DNA from: Ustilaginoidea virens
Taxonomy: Eukaryota; Ascomycota; Sordariomycetes; Hypocreales; Clavicipitaceae
NCBI RefSeq assembly: GCF_000687475.1
Contig: NC_057321.1
Span: 2,170,001 to 2,234,000 of the forward strand
Direction of reading: 5' to 3'
Length of the DNA stretch: 64,000 bases
Positions within the stretch are counted from its first letter, which is position 1, and each line of letters starts with the position of its first letter. Below the pieces are notes generated by a model that saw only the letters and a list, made by a program, of their open reading frames with translations, had not been told where the DNA came from and ran no database searches. Made by a program: the position numbers and the translations under genes. Positions 10,633-22,504 of the stretch are shown one piece after another.

Positions 10633-13014
10633 GCCGGTCGCTTGCCTCGCAGCTGGCCTGACCCAAAGAGCTGAAATGTTTTTGACGGTCCAGCCCTCGT
10701 CCCGCTGGTCATGCCATGCAGATTGCGCCCTGCTACGATGATGTGGTTCCTGGACCATGTTCCAGTGAGCTGGACAAGTGGCCAGCGGACCCGTCCTTGT
10801 CTGGCAACGTTTGATTTTCTTTTCTTTTCTTGTCTTCTCTTTTTCTTTTTAATTACTGACTGGGGTGTTTGTGGTGTTTTGGCATTGCGGCAACGGGTCG
10901 TTTTTGGCGTTCTTGGGACTTGGGGTTCAGGGTTTAAAAGGCATCTTTTGATGGACAAGACACGGACAAACGCGGACAAACGCGGGCAGAGATGGGGGAG
11001 TCAAGGGTCATTGCAAAGGGCTTTTTTTTCCATACATGTACATCAATGTTGAGAATTCGAGAGGGCCGAGTCGTGAATCGATCATGGCGAGCGCATCACC
11101 GCTGCGGAATCAAGTCGGCACACATCTGCGCCTCGGCGGTTGATGTTGTGCGCCGATTCATGGGGTTTGACGCACGGCTGACGCATGCTGAGGCGCTGTG
11201 ATGCTTCAATCTTCCCTTGCCCGTACTTGCTGCTGGCGATCAAGGGCAGCATGACCAGGAATTGCCATGCATTTGTGCTCCTGTGCTCCGTGCGTGCTCT
11301 GTACTCTGTGCTCTGTACTCCGTGCTCCGTGCTCCGTGCTGGTAGTGACTGGAGAGGTGATGTCGCCTGGGGGCGCACACTCATGCTGCTGTCAACATGA
11401 ACTCAACTCTGTTGAATTGATCAGTCTGGTCGAATCTGGTCCTTTGGAGGTACAGCGTCGTCACAGCGGGAGGCACCGCCCGCCAGCCCTCAACGGGCTC
11501 GGTACAGCCACCCAAGCGCTGGTGCAAGTCAAGTACCTAAAGTACCTACCATGCCGCGCAGGGGGCAGCTGGGTTCAAAGGCCAAGGGAGGGAAGGGAAG
11601 GTTGAAGGGATGGAGTCAATGGGAGCGCGCCAACCATGAGCACGATTACACGGGTATGATTGCGTGCTGCTAGCAGGCCATTGACCGGCCCCTCGCATTC
11701 AATCAATGTTCCCTCCCTTGCGGGCTGAAGACGTGAGAGTTTGGTTGGCATGGTCAACAGCCTACGGAGGTGCTCGGTACTCGGTACTCGGTACTTTGTG
11801 CTGCCCACTGCCCACTGCCCACTGCCCAAGTCAGCTTGTTCAGTGCGGCGCGCGTTGGACGAATCACCCAATCCGGCGTCAAGGCCTCGCTGCTTCTCTC
11901 CACTTGGGCTGCGCAGCAAACAGCACGAACCATGAACCACGGACGGACGGCGGATGCTATGGGCCAGCGGATTTGATCGAGCAACAAGGAAAGCGAATCG
12001 CTCTTCAGCCCAGCTTCTCCGTGCGCCCGACCAAAACTCGGGACTACGACACACATCGCTTGGTGCATGTGGTAAGGAGGAAAACGCACCAGACGCTTAG
12101 CGGAATGGGAGGTCCCACTTTGGCGAGGGGCCCCAAGGTCAAAGCTACCAAGACCTCCAGCTCCTAACCAGTGATCCAAGGTACCAGCGCGTAGGTACCC
12201 GGTACCAGGCAGCCCAAGCCCCAGGCTTGTTCAGTGATCCCATGCCCCCCTTCCCCCCGGTCTGGTGGCCGGCCCTTTACGCGCACGACTCGGATGATGC
12301 AAGCTCCGCCTTCGCCCTCTCCGTTCACTGCGAGCGAAAGCGATCGAGCAAGGCATCCGAGATCCATCCCTACACGCTACACGCTACACGATACACATGA
12401 CATATACCACTACCGAGAGGTAGGTAGGTTACTCCGTAGGTAGGTAGGCAATACGCATCAGTCTACACGCGACACGCTACACAGTGCCCGCTGCTCACCA
12501 CCAGCCTTCCCTGCAAGCAAGTCACCCCCACAGGCCAGGCCTCTCTTCCAGCTTGCTGCATCACCCCGAAACCATCCTTCCGAAACGATCTGCGATACCC
12601 AAATCGCACCCGGTTTTTTTTTTCTCGCAAGGGGGCACTGGAGCTGCCTGGCTTGAGCTTGGGCTTGAGCTTGACCTTGCTTGCCGCTGACGGAGCAACC
12701 TGGATCTGTCTTGTCGTCTGCCGTTGACAGGGGCTGCACCTGAAGATCGTTCAACGACGGACACGGCGACAGGCGACAACGACACTCGACAACGACACTC
12801 GACAACGACACTCGACATCGACATCGACACACCGTCCTCTCCAACGACCACCAACGACCAACACCTCGCCGCTCCTTGCCCCGATTCCCGCAGTGGCCGA
12901 CCTTTTCTCAACCTCCAGGCACGCTGAAACTCTCTTCCCTACACCCCTGCACTCCCTTCCCCCCCCCCGCCCCCCTCCTCTCTCTACCCCGGGAGCCGTT
13001 TCCGTTTGGTTGGT
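10633..13014. other. 2.4-kb intergenic region with short tandem repeats
   Basis: Promoter side of Vid30. It contains TGCTC(C/T)GT-type repeats (about 11280-11340), TACTCGG and CCCACTG repeats (about 11773-11827), GGTACC/GGTAGGTAGG-rich stretches (12180-12215 and 12415-12450) and a CGACA-rich repeat (about 12775-12830) in the probable 5' leader of Vid30. No gene is supported. Confidence 0.55.
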
Positions 13015-15559
13015 ATGGAGCAGCATGGCTCATCTGGCTTCTCAGACTCAGAATCGTCAACTGGAAGCTCCCATCGCTCACAAACCCGACCTGCTACTAC
13101 CTACACCTCTGATCGGGCGCGCCGAGCAGAAACAGAGGCAGGCCCCCCTTCCACTTCCCACTTCTACACCCATCCGGCCCGCACGTCGATTCTAAGCGCA
13201 AACGGTGGCCTCCTTCTTGGCCCGGCTTCCAGTTTCGCTTCGGCGGCACCGCGAGGCGACAGCGTCGGCATGGACGGCACAGCAAACAGCTCCGTGGGCA
13301 ACGCATGGAGGGAGAATGGCAATCTGCCGTCCTTCTCCCGCGGCTTCAACATGTTCATGGCGCCGATCGACGCCGACGGCGTGGAGCTGGGCGTCGACGA
13401 CGGCTTTTTCGTTCCCTCGTATCTGTCCGATTCGACATATGTCCGCAAGTTGAAGGAGGCACACCGCTCCAAGCTGCAGTCTCTGAGAGAAACAAAGCCA
13501 TCAACGTCCAACGGGGCCGCTACAAAGACGCCTGGCTTGAATCACCAGGCCCTGCCCCCAGGCTCGCATCGCGGCATGTCACACAGCGTCATCGAGCGGC
13601 CCCCTCCGTTTGAGGAAGATGACACCATGGCTCCGTTACCATCGCGGTGGAACAAGGATGACATGTTCGGCGGTATCGATTTGCTGTCAGACGGTCGTTC
13701 GGTAAAGTACACCGCGCCGAGGAGCCCCCACGAGCGCGACCATGAGGCCTCGGCCGTACGGGCAGATCACTACATGCCCCCTCAATGCGGCATCTACTAC
13801 TACGAGGTCAGCATTATATACGGCAAACGTGACGAGTACGTAAAACCCCAACGTGCCACCGCCTTCAGCTGTCGGCAGTGATAAACAAGGGTGACTTGCG
13901 AGAATGACAAGAACAAGCTAACTGGGCCGTGCACGTGCAGCACGACGATTGCCGTCGGGTTCGCGACAAAGAATGCATCGACTTCGCGCCCTATTGGTTG
14001 GGAACCCGAATCCTGGGCCTATCACGGTGACGATGGCCGCTCCTTTACCGGCCACAACATCGGAAAGCTGTTCGGCCCCTCGTTCAATGCGGGAGATGTC
14101 ATCGGTTGCGGCGTCAACTTTCGCGACCACACGGCGTTTTTTACCAAGAACGGCGTCAAACTCGGTAAGACAATGGCCATGTTGCCGAGAGCTTTTGCCC
14201 AAGGGGGGGGGAACCCTTTTGCTTGGCGTTTGCTTACGCATGTTTCTGTTTGTTCAGGTGTGGCGTTTCATGATGTCACCCGGTCCAAGTTATATCCTGC
14301 CGTTAGTCTTAAGAAACCTGGCGAAGAAGTATCGGTGAATTTCGGCCAGACGCCGTTTGTATACGACATTGACGATATGATGAGGGCAAGTTTCTTAACC
14401 CCTTGCGTTTTTTTTTCCTCTTCCGCGACGGCGAGGGCTTTTGCTGACTTGGGTCACAGGAGCAACGAGCCAAGATTCGGGCAGAAATAGAAAACACCGA
14501 CATCTCGACGCTCGAGCCTGGCCTAAGCGAAACAGATCTCATGCAAGCGCTGGTCCTGCAGTTTCTGCAGCATGACGGCTACGTGGATTCAGCCCGCGCG
14601 TTTGCCGAGGACATTAAGCAACAGAAGGAAGCGTTGAGACTGGACCCCAGCGTCCCCGTTGAAGGCATCAATATTAAAGATGACGAAGACGCTAATAACA
14701 GACAGCGTTGGTTTTGTGCCCCCCCCCCTTTATTTTTTTTTTTTTTTTGCTTGCTACTTTCCGTGTTGCCTAACACACTCGGCAGGCATTCGGAGAGCCA
14801 TCCTGGAAGGCGACATCGATCGGGCCCTGAAGCTGACAAACGCCTACTACCCGCAAGTGTTCCGGGAAAACGAGCAGGTGTATTTCAAACTGCGGTGTCG
14901 AAAGTTTATCGAACTGGTCAGGACGGCGGCGCAGCTGCGCATGGGTGGTGATGCCAAGGGGAGCAACGGCTACGGACAGGACATGGATGTTGACGGCGGC
15001 GGCAGAGACGGCGCGTCTTGGACCGACAGCATGGCGCTGGACGAAGACGCGCAGGATCCTTCGGAGCTGCAGAAGCTGGAGCAGCAAATGCTGGAGTACG
15101 GCAAGACCCTCAGCGCCGAGTACACCGACGACGCGCGAAAGGACGTCGGCAAGGCGCTCACCGAGATCTGGGGCTTGGTAGCGTACGCCAACCCGCTCAA
15201 AGAACCGCTAGTGAGCCACCTGCTCGACCGGAACGGCAGAGTCGCCGTGGCCGAGGAGCTCAACTCCGCAATCCTGTGTGAGTCCGAGTCCGAGTCCGAG
15301 TGCCAGCCCCAGGCGCAGTCCCAGCCCCCCCCAAGGGGCAATTACCATCCCTTTTCACCCTTGTCCCGGCCGAGAAGCCCATTGAGCTAACCCAAAAACG
15401 ATGGCAGCGTCTCTGGGTAAATCCTCGCGCGCGGCGCTGGAGAAACTCTACGCCCAGTCGCTCGTGCTGCTCGAGGATTTGAGGACGGACGGCGGCCCGG
15501 GCGCCTTTGTCTCGGTGCAGGACGTACTTGACAGTATCAAAGTTTTGCCGTCTCTGTGA
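13015..15559 (+). CDS. vid30: Vid30/Gid1-like (RanBPM) SPRY-LisH-CTLH-CRA protein
   Basis: Scaffold and receptor-binding subunit of the GID/CTLH E3 ubiquitin ligase, which in yeast degrades gluconeogenic enzymes when glucose returns. Six exons: 13015-13835, 13941-14164, 14258-14385, 14460-14706, 14786-15277, 15408-15559; 687 residues. Intron 3 is a GC-AG intron (AGG|GCAAGT...CACAG); the others are GT-AG with CTAAC branches. The SPRY domain spans roughly 215-375 (GIYYYEVSI, TTIAVGFATKN, GDVIGCGVNF, AFFTKNG). The LisH follows near 418-445 (LVLQFLQHDGYVDSARAFAE), then CTLH/CRA (RRAILEGDIDRALKL; SSRAALEKLYAQSLVLLEDL). An acidic insert sits between CTLH and CRA. The start is the first ATG in the open frame. 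Larger than yeast-type cores because of a disordered N-terminus. Confidence 0.93.
14386..14459 (+). other. GC-AG intron in the Vid30 gene
   Basis: The exon ends ATGATGAGG and the intron begins GCAAGT, the consensus for minor GC donors, ending in TCACAG. Only this junction keeps the MMR|EQRAKI frame; the nearby GT (AAGTTT) does not. Confidence 0.82.
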
Positions 15560-16491
15560 CGGGAGCGGCTGCACCCAACGTTCCCGGGCCTTTTTTTTTT
15601 TTTTTTTCCTTCCTTCTTTCTTTTTATCTTTCTTCCTTTGGGGCTTGCCGTAGCCGAACACGGCGTTGGGTTTCCTGTTGCGCATTGTGCATTTGCGTTA
15701 AGTCTCATCCGAACCTGGACGGCGTTTCATGGCGGCTGGCTTTGGCTTGTCTTGCTTATTTTGTTTTGTTTCGTTCGACATGCCCCGCCCTGCTCGTCTG
15801 TTTTGTCTGTTCCCCCGTTTCTTCCTTTCAATCTGCGACAAGGTTGCATTTTGGCGCGGTGGTCGGTCTCGGGGGGATGTCTGACGGGAGAAGGGGGGGG
15901 GGGATTTGGACAGGGTGGTGTGACGCCGTTCAGCGTGGGTAGTTTGGCAAGGCGACGGAGGGGGGGAGCACGAGGGCTTGAGCGGCCTGGGGGGGCGAGG
16001 GTCTCGGACAACATGCAGGACTGCAACTCGGGATGCCGGCTGGGATGGACGGCGCGGGTGGGACAGCGACGTATGAGGGTTATGGAGGCATCATACCACG
16101 GGGCGGGTGTGCGATGCAGCAGTCCATGGTCTTGAGGTGAAACGCGCGAACCCGCCTGGGTGGGCAGGCATTCAGACAGGCAGGCAGGCGGGCATTCAGC
16201 CAGGTAATGACTAGTGTACAGGAAGCCAGAGCACCATGCAGCCACGGTGCGCATTCTCCCAGGGTGGGACCGGCTCGTCGACAGCCATCGTGGGCAGCTT
16301 GACAGGGCGGACTCTCCAGCCAGCATCTATCTCGTCTCTGGCTGTTGCACCCTCGACAGGAATGACCTCTTTTCAGCCAGCATCCCCCAGGGAAACCCCG
16401 GCTGTCGCACAGCTCGACAGTGACGTGTACTCTTCATCCTCCCCAGCATCCCCAGAAGACGCCGGGCTGTCGCACAGCTCGACAGGGGACG
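15560..16491. other. convergent intergenic region with an imperfect ~60-bp repeat
   Basis: Between the 3' ends of Vid30 and Sam35. CAGGCAGG tracts lie near 16165-16200. Three degenerate copies of a roughly 60-bp unit (core GCTGTCGCACAGCTCGACAG) lie at about 16340-16490. No gene is seen. Confidence 0.55.
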
Positions 16492-17536
16492 TCAAACTGC
16501 ATCATCATCATCATGCCCGACCTTCCAGCCCCAGCATCTCTGGAACAGCCTGTCCCGGTGCCTGACCAGGTTGCCGCACTTGGAGACGCACTCCCGCAGC
16601 GCGTCGCCGCGCCACCCTAGGCTGCCGTCCAGAATCAGGTACGTGTAGGCAAAGACGTCGGCGTCAAACAGGCCCGGCTGGCGGGCGCCAAAGAACCACT
16701 CGTCGCGGCCCAGCACCGCCGACAGGGCGGCAAACGCCCGCTCGGCATCGGCGTACAGCGGTTCCGGCTGGAGCAGCGGCCGGCGCGTGGTCCTGCGCAC
16801 CTCGTCCGCGGCGGCGGACCGCAGCGACCGGAGGAGCAGGCCCCGGGTCGGCCGGGCGGCGGGCAGGTACAGCCGGGCGAGGAGGTCCGTGTGCGTCGGG
16901 TCGACGTACAGCGTGTACAGCTGCGGCGGGCCGGTCAGTCGGGGCGCGGGGGCGCCCGCGGGGAAGTAAAAAAGGATGATGAAGAAGAAGGAAGCGGGAA
17001 CGGGAACGACGGAAACGCACCCACGCGGGGCGGATGCTCTGCGCCAGCAGCGACAGGTAGGCCTCCTGGCGGGGGGTGGCGGCCGCCTGGGGGCAGTGCC
17101 TCTCGGCGTAGTGGAGGATTCGGCGTCCCGTGAGGGGGATGTCGGGCCGGGGGTCGGACGACGCGGGGAGCAGGAAGGGCAGCGCGCCCGACGGCGAGGC
17201 GTGGTTGTTGGACGGGACGAGGTCGACCGGGATGCGGGCGATGCGGAGGAGCGTCTAGAGCGTAAAGCGGGCGGTTTAGGGGGGGTTGCTTTGCGCCGGA
17301 CGGGGGGAAGGTCGGGCGATCTTTTTTTTTTTTACCTGCCACTTGAGACACGTTGGGTTGTAGCTGGGGAGGCCGCGGAGGGCGTCGTGGTCGGTGGCGA
17401 AGACGTGGAGCTTGGGGCGGCGGCGAGGGTGGTCGGGCGCGCGGGCGGGAAGGGGCTCGGCGGGGTGGACGACGAGGGGGAAGCGCTGGAAGAGCGTGCG
17501 GACGGGAGGGGGCACGGCGAGCCACGTGTCGGGCAT
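16492..17536 (-). CDS. sam35: Sam35/Tob38-like (metaxin family) mitochondrial SAM-complex subunit
   Basis: Likely part of the outer-membrane sorting and assembly machinery that inserts beta-barrel proteins. Exons on the minus strand are 17336-17536, 17021-17254 and 16492-16920; both introns are phase 0. The protein is 287 residues, slightly short for the family. The N-terminus MPDTWLAVPPPVRTLFQRFP and the KLHVFATDHDALRG / PSYNPTCLKWQ block match the fungal Sam35 pattern, followed by PSNNHASPSGALPFLLP. The C-terminal half is an all-alpha GST-C/metaxin-like region (DEWFFGARQPGLFDADVFAY). No signal peptide or membrane helix is visible. The call rests on recalled family pattern, so a related metaxin/Tom37 member remains possible. 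Confidence 0.78.
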
Positions 17537-18628
17537 GGCGGAGGATGAGCGAGTGGCGACGGGGCTGGCGGTGGGTGATGGGTGATGATGGAGTGGTGGA
17601 CGACGAAGTTGGCGATGATGTTTGTTTTTGGGCGGTTGTCGCTCGCTGCTGATTGGTTCGGCTGCGGGCCCGCCTGCAGGACCCGTGGGGCCCTCGGTTC
17701 TTGCTTTGCTTCAATGGAACAACCCCCTGGCCTTGCTGGCTCGCAGGCCCCAAAAGGCGCGGCTCAGACACGAGACGAGGCCTTGGGGGCAAACAGCCCG
17801 GGTCCGTCGACACGCGGCCGGAGTTGCCGGACAGTTGGAGGCCCCGGTGGCTTTCGGGCAGAGCAGGATGACGGAGGATGACGTCACCCGCATTGTCCTG
17901 CGACGCCAGCCCGTTAGTAAGCCGTCCGGGCGGTGGCGGCCCACGGGCCCGCAGCTGCAAGGAACAAACAAAAGCCCGTGGCAAGGCTGCTGCGGCCGTC
18001 AGAGGGACGACCTGCCTGCTGCGCCCGGGCAGGCCGCCTTGCCTTGCTCCCGCGGCAACCAACCAGACGAAAAACGCTTGTCGAGTCTGCGAGGGCAACC
18101 AGAACCTTGCTTCGGCTTTCGAGTCCGGCACGGGTCAAACGAGCGGCGGATGACGGCGGCGGTGGACCCTGAAACAGCGCCAGAGCCTTTATCCGCGGGG
18201 CCAAAGACAGATGGCGTTGCGAATACGACGGGCTCCCGCAGGGGGGAACAAGGCAGGCAGCAGCAACCTGCGCCAACCGGCTGCGGCGGTGCAGAGCGCC
18301 GCGTGGGGCCCAGTTCCGCCCGCAGAATAAAATTGTGGCGGGAAAAAAACACGAGGGAAGCCCATCTCCACTGGGGCATGGCACAGATACGTATATCACG
18401 TCAAGTCGGTCGGGGACCGACCAAGGCAAGAGTACAAAATGGACCGACATGCCCACCACGGCTGGGCATGGAAAGAGGAGCAAACGGACCATCACGGCAA
18501 GGCAGAAAAGAAAAAAAAGAGAAAGAATTTTAAACCATAGAAAAAACACACCATCGTCAAAGGTTGAACGCCCCCAAAAAGAAGGAAAGAACACTCGGTC
18601 TTGGTTTCCTTGGCTGCAGCACCCCGCC
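17537..18628. other. divergent promoter region, Sam35 / aspartic protease
   Basis: About 1.1 kb between two divergently transcribed genes. It contains GC-rich sequence and an A-rich segment (18505-18550) near the protease start. No ORF is supported. Confidence 0.5.
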
Positions 18629-19947
18629 ATGCTCCTTCCGTTGTGGGCTTTCTCTGCCGTTGCCGTCTCCCCTGCCATCGCAGGCGGACTCGTCCTCGAC
18701 TTTCCCGTCTCCAAACACAACTCTTATGCAAGTACCATAGAAAAACACCAGGCATCGTCACTTGCTTCCGTTGAACCGCTGCTAACGCTTCCCAGCCCGT
18801 CATCGAGGCAAAAATAGGAACCCCCCCCAAGTCGTACCGCCTCCTCTTCGACACCGGCAGCGACGCCACCTGGGTCGCCAGCTCCTCCTGCACCCCCCAG
18901 GACTGCCCCAACAGCTCCGGGTAAGCAAGCCTCAAACCCAAGCAAGCCGAAGCCGCAGGGCCCGACTCTCGCTTACAATCTGCACCTCTTCTTTCCCAAA
19001 ACACCAGCTACCAAAGGGTGCTCTACAATGTCAGCGCCTCGTCCAGCGGCCTCCTGACCGGCCCGTCCTCCAGCATCGGCTACATTGACGGCGGCAAGGT
19101 CACGGGCCCCACCGCCAAGGACGTCTTCTCCGACGGCAAGAGCACGTGGGAACAGACCTTCATGGCCGCCAACACGTCCACCTGGAGGAACCTCCCCGCC
19201 GACGGCTTCGTCGGTCTTTCCTTCCAGTCGTCCTACACGGAAGGCGGCATCGAGACGGTCATGCATACCCTCCTGCCCAAGCTGAAGAAGCCCCGGTTCG
19301 GCATGGTCGTCAACGGCAAGGAGGACACCACCCCCAACGGCGGGCTGCTCACCCTCGGCGACTCGAGGGAGAAGCGCTTCGTCAAGGGGCCCATGGTCAC
19401 CGTCCCCATCGTCAAGCGCAACGGCCAGTTCGACATGTGGCGCAGCACGACGCCCGGCATGATCATCACCACGTCCGGCAGCAACACCCCCGGCAGGCAT
19501 GGGCGCCCCTCCTCGTCGGCCAGCCGCGTGTCGTTTGGCAGCAGCTCCGCCATCTTCGACAGCGGCGCCGGAAACATGTACGTGCCAAAGGGCACCATCG
19601 AGGCCGTCTACGCGGCCATGGGCTGGAACTACACCAAGCTGCTGACTCACGAGCACACTCCCCTCTGCAGCGAGTTCAACTCGTCTTGGTCCATCACCTT
19701 TGAGTTTGGCCCGGACACCGCCGCTGTTTCCAAGCTCACCCTTACGGGGGACGAGCTGGCCCGGCCGGGCTTTGCTTACAGGCAGGACGCGTGCTTCCCG
19801 CCGTTTTTGGAGTCCAACGAGGACAACCTCATGCTGATTGGCACCCCGTTTCTCAAAAATTTCTACACGGTCTGGGACTTTGGGTCGCATGACCCCGCGG
19901 CGTATAACCCGACCCTTTCGTTTGGCAAGCTCAAGGGGAACGCGTAA
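18629..19947 (+). CDS. secreted aspartic protease (pepsin family A1)
   Basis: Endopeptidase acting outside the cell or in the secretory route. Exons are 18629-18727, 18796-18920 and 19008-19947; 387 residues. Intron 1 uses a GC donor (TAT|GCAAGT...CCCAG); intron 2 is GT-AG. The N-terminus MLLPLWAFSAVAVSPAIAG is a signal peptide. There is little room for a propeptide before IEAKIGTPPKSYRLLFDTGS, which holds the first catalytic Asp (about 52). The second catalytic Asp (about 259) is in AIFDSGAGNMYVP, a DSG rather than DTG. The C-terminal FLKNFYTVWDFG block is typical of A1 enzymes. No GPI signal follows. The short pro-region and DSG motif suggest a divergent pepsin-like subfamily. Confidence 0.92.
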
Positions 19948-20749
19948 AGGACGCTACAAGAGACCTAGCGAGAGCGGCATCGCGACCTAGCGTGGCGTCA
20001 TGATCCAATGCTGTAACAGGGGATTCTGAACGCAAGCGTGGCGTCATGATCCAACGCTGTAACAGGGGATTCTGAACGCAAAGCGTGGCGTCATGATCCA
20101 ACGCTGTAGCAGGGGATTCTGAACGCAAGCATGGCTGGGTAGATTTTTCGTGTTTTCCCGTCGTATGACTATTTGCAAGCGCCCTTTGCTCACCACGGTG
20201 GATTGGATACATATAGACTTGATTTTAAAAAATTGTGGTTTTGATCCGTGAACCGGACGATGCCCTGGTGCCGCGCCGGTAATGCCGGTGCTGCCGCTGA
20301 CCATGCATTTGCTCATGCCGCTGTTGGCGATGCCGCTGTCGGCATCAGCGGTTGCTTCCCCGTCCGTGAACAAAGTCTTGAGCACATGGCATCACGTCGC
20401 GTCACGTCGCATCTCATCCCATCCCATCTCGCGGAAAGACATGGCGCTTGCGCGCCATTTGCTGCGCCGATGTTTTTTTTTTTATCGTTTTCTTTATTCG
20501 AGTCTACATTAATTAGGTAGATTCGGCCAGTCAACAAGAGGCTTAAAAACGTGCCACGCGCTCGCAACCAGGTAGCACTTCAAAGGGTGCCAAATCAAGG
20601 GGAAGCCCAGCCAGGCTCTACCCATTGCCATCGCCAAATATGCGCCCGCCCGTACGCCCGCCCGCGCCCAGGAAATAAGCAGCAAAGCTCCAAGCAGTAG
20701 CAAAATCCAAATCCGACTCAACATCAGCCACACAAGGTGCCAGTTCCTC

Positions 20750-20787
<38 letters not shown>

Positions 20788-20798
20788 TGGGAGCATCT
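19948..20798. other. intergenic region with a ~44-bp tandem repeat
   Basis: Three near-identical tandem units with core GCGTGGCGTCATGATCCAA lie at about 19991-20128, directly downstream of the protease. A 34-nt A run lies at 20751-20784, next to the 3' end of the acyltransferase gene. Otherwise empty. Confidence 0.6.
19991..20128 (+). repeat. three-copy tandem repeat, unit about 44 bp
   Basis: Units start GCGTGGCGTCATGATCCAA and end GGGGATTCTGAACGCAA. Copies differ by one or two bases (CAATGCTG versus CAACGCTG, GTAACAG versus GTAGCAG), so the array is recent. Confidence 0.85.
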
Positions 20799-22483
20799 TC
20801 AGGCCCGCGTCCGCGGGCCGCTGGAGAAGCGCACCGAGCCGCCCGACGTGAGCGAGTTGACGCACTTTTGCAGCCTGTACAGCTCCTCCTCCAGCCGGAC
20901 CCAGACCTTGGGCTCCAGCTGGCCGTACATCCAGAAGTGGCCGCCAGAGTCCCTGCCCAGGACGCGGCACACCGACTCGGTAGGCCGGGCGTCCACCTGC
21001 ACGCAGTAGGCCGTCGCCAGCGTCCCCGGCGGGTTGTACCGCCGACTTTCCAGGCTGCCGCAGTGCAGCACGGCGGGCCCAAAGTCGGCCGCCGACAGCA
21101 GCCGCAGCGAGGCCAGGCTGCTGTAGTCGATGTGGGCGGACCTCGAGTCCCGCGCGGCCCTCGACACTCTCTTGCCGCGCGCCCCGTCCTCCAAGAGCGA
21201 CTTGGCCATGGCCAGCAGCCTGTCCTCGCGGGTCTCTCGGTCCATGGTGCGTTTGTGCATGAGGGTGATTTTGCCGACCGACTCGACGACGTCTCGGGCT
21301 GACAGCCTCGAGCGGATGGGAAACATCAGGCTCTGGAGGTACTCGCCCGAGGGATCTCGCAGCGACGATATGTGGTGGCGCAGATTGACCATGTTGCGCG
21401 CCACGACGCCACGGGGCTTGGAGGCGCCCCCCGCGTGCAGCTTGCTCAGCCAGGCGAGGAGGATTTCTGCGTCGCTGATGGCCGTACGGGGCCGCTGGTC
21501 GTCGTCCACCAGCCGGGAGATGTCGTCGCGGATCTCGTTCAAAAAGTCTTCGTAGATGTCTTTGGGGATGTACACCATCCTTCGCTCCTTGGGTGGCAGG
21601 TTCCGCCTTGGCCACCATCCCGGGAGGCGGCATCGGCACGAGCCCGCGTCGTCAGTTTTGAGAGTCCTCTTCTCCTCTGCCTTCTGGACCAGTTCCCCGA
21701 GAACGTCTCTATACGGGCCAAAGACCAAGGCGACTTCTTGGCTTCGCCCGGCCACCACCAGCGACCAGTTCTCCAGGAGGGCCTTGAAACTGGCGCTGTC
21801 CATGAGATTCTCCGGCCACGACAGATTTACCACGGTCGCGTCGCAAAACGAGAGCACATGGAGCGATAGCAGCGGGAGATTTCGCCGGATGAGATCCTTG
21901 ATCGTGGCGGGAAACCCCGGGGGAGCGAGGTCCCGACGGCAGCTCGGCGGGAACGTCTGGGTGAAGGCGCGTGTGCGGGGCAAGGTAAAGTGCCTCCCGG
22001 CAGGATGAGCCGCAATGTATTGGTCAAGGAGCCGTTCGTGGGAAAAGAGGCAAGCTGGGTTCTGGGGCGTGAAAGCCTTGGGGACATATGCCTCCAACAA
22101 TCCGTCATGCTGAAAAAGCCACAACTGTCAGCCGCGTAAATCCTGACAAACAGCAGGTTCGTTCAACAAGAAAGAAAGAAGGACGGAAGGAAAGAAAGGG
22201 AAAAAAAAAAGGGGGGGGGGGTGAGAAATTTTCTTACCTTTACTCTCAAGCGAGCACCGAGCTTTCTCCAGTCACCAATCTCCAGCAACTGACACAGACA
22301 AGCGTGCAGCTGTGCGGCGTCGAGCACATCGTTGAAGCACATGACCCAGGTCGTCAGCATCTGCCGCATGCCCGAAGGCTGGTCAAGGAGATGGACGGGG
22401 TAAACATCGTGTGCAAAGTGGGAGTCCAGCTTGTCGCCGGGTGCGGGCTTCCGAGGCCCTGCACTGCAGCATGATTGCGCCAT
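20799..22483 (-). CDS. BAHD-like acyltransferase with altered catalytic motif
   Basis: Resembles the fungal transferase family (PF02458-type) that acylates secondary metabolites. Exons on the minus strand are 22238-22483 and 20799-22124; the 113-nt phase-0 intron has donor GTAAGA and acceptor TGACAG. The protein is 523 residues, a normal family length. Visible signatures are DVYPVHLLD near residue 30, FCDATVVNLSWP (about 175-186) and TAISDAEILLAWLSKL (mid-protein). The family's active-site HxxxD normally reads PHTLMD; here it reads PENLMD (186-191), so Glu187 replaces the general-base His while the Asp stays. The enzyme is therefore predicted inactive or mechanistically changed, although the frame is intact over 523 codons. 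No other biosynthetic gene adjoins it. Confidence 0.83.
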
Positions 22484-22504
22484 TGTAAAGGTTCAATTCG
22501 ATAA

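Noticed and set aside
20751..20784. 34-nt A run considered as the tail of a retroposed SINE
   Set aside because: No target-site duplication or internal Pol III boxes are visible; similar homopolymers occur elsewhere in the window.
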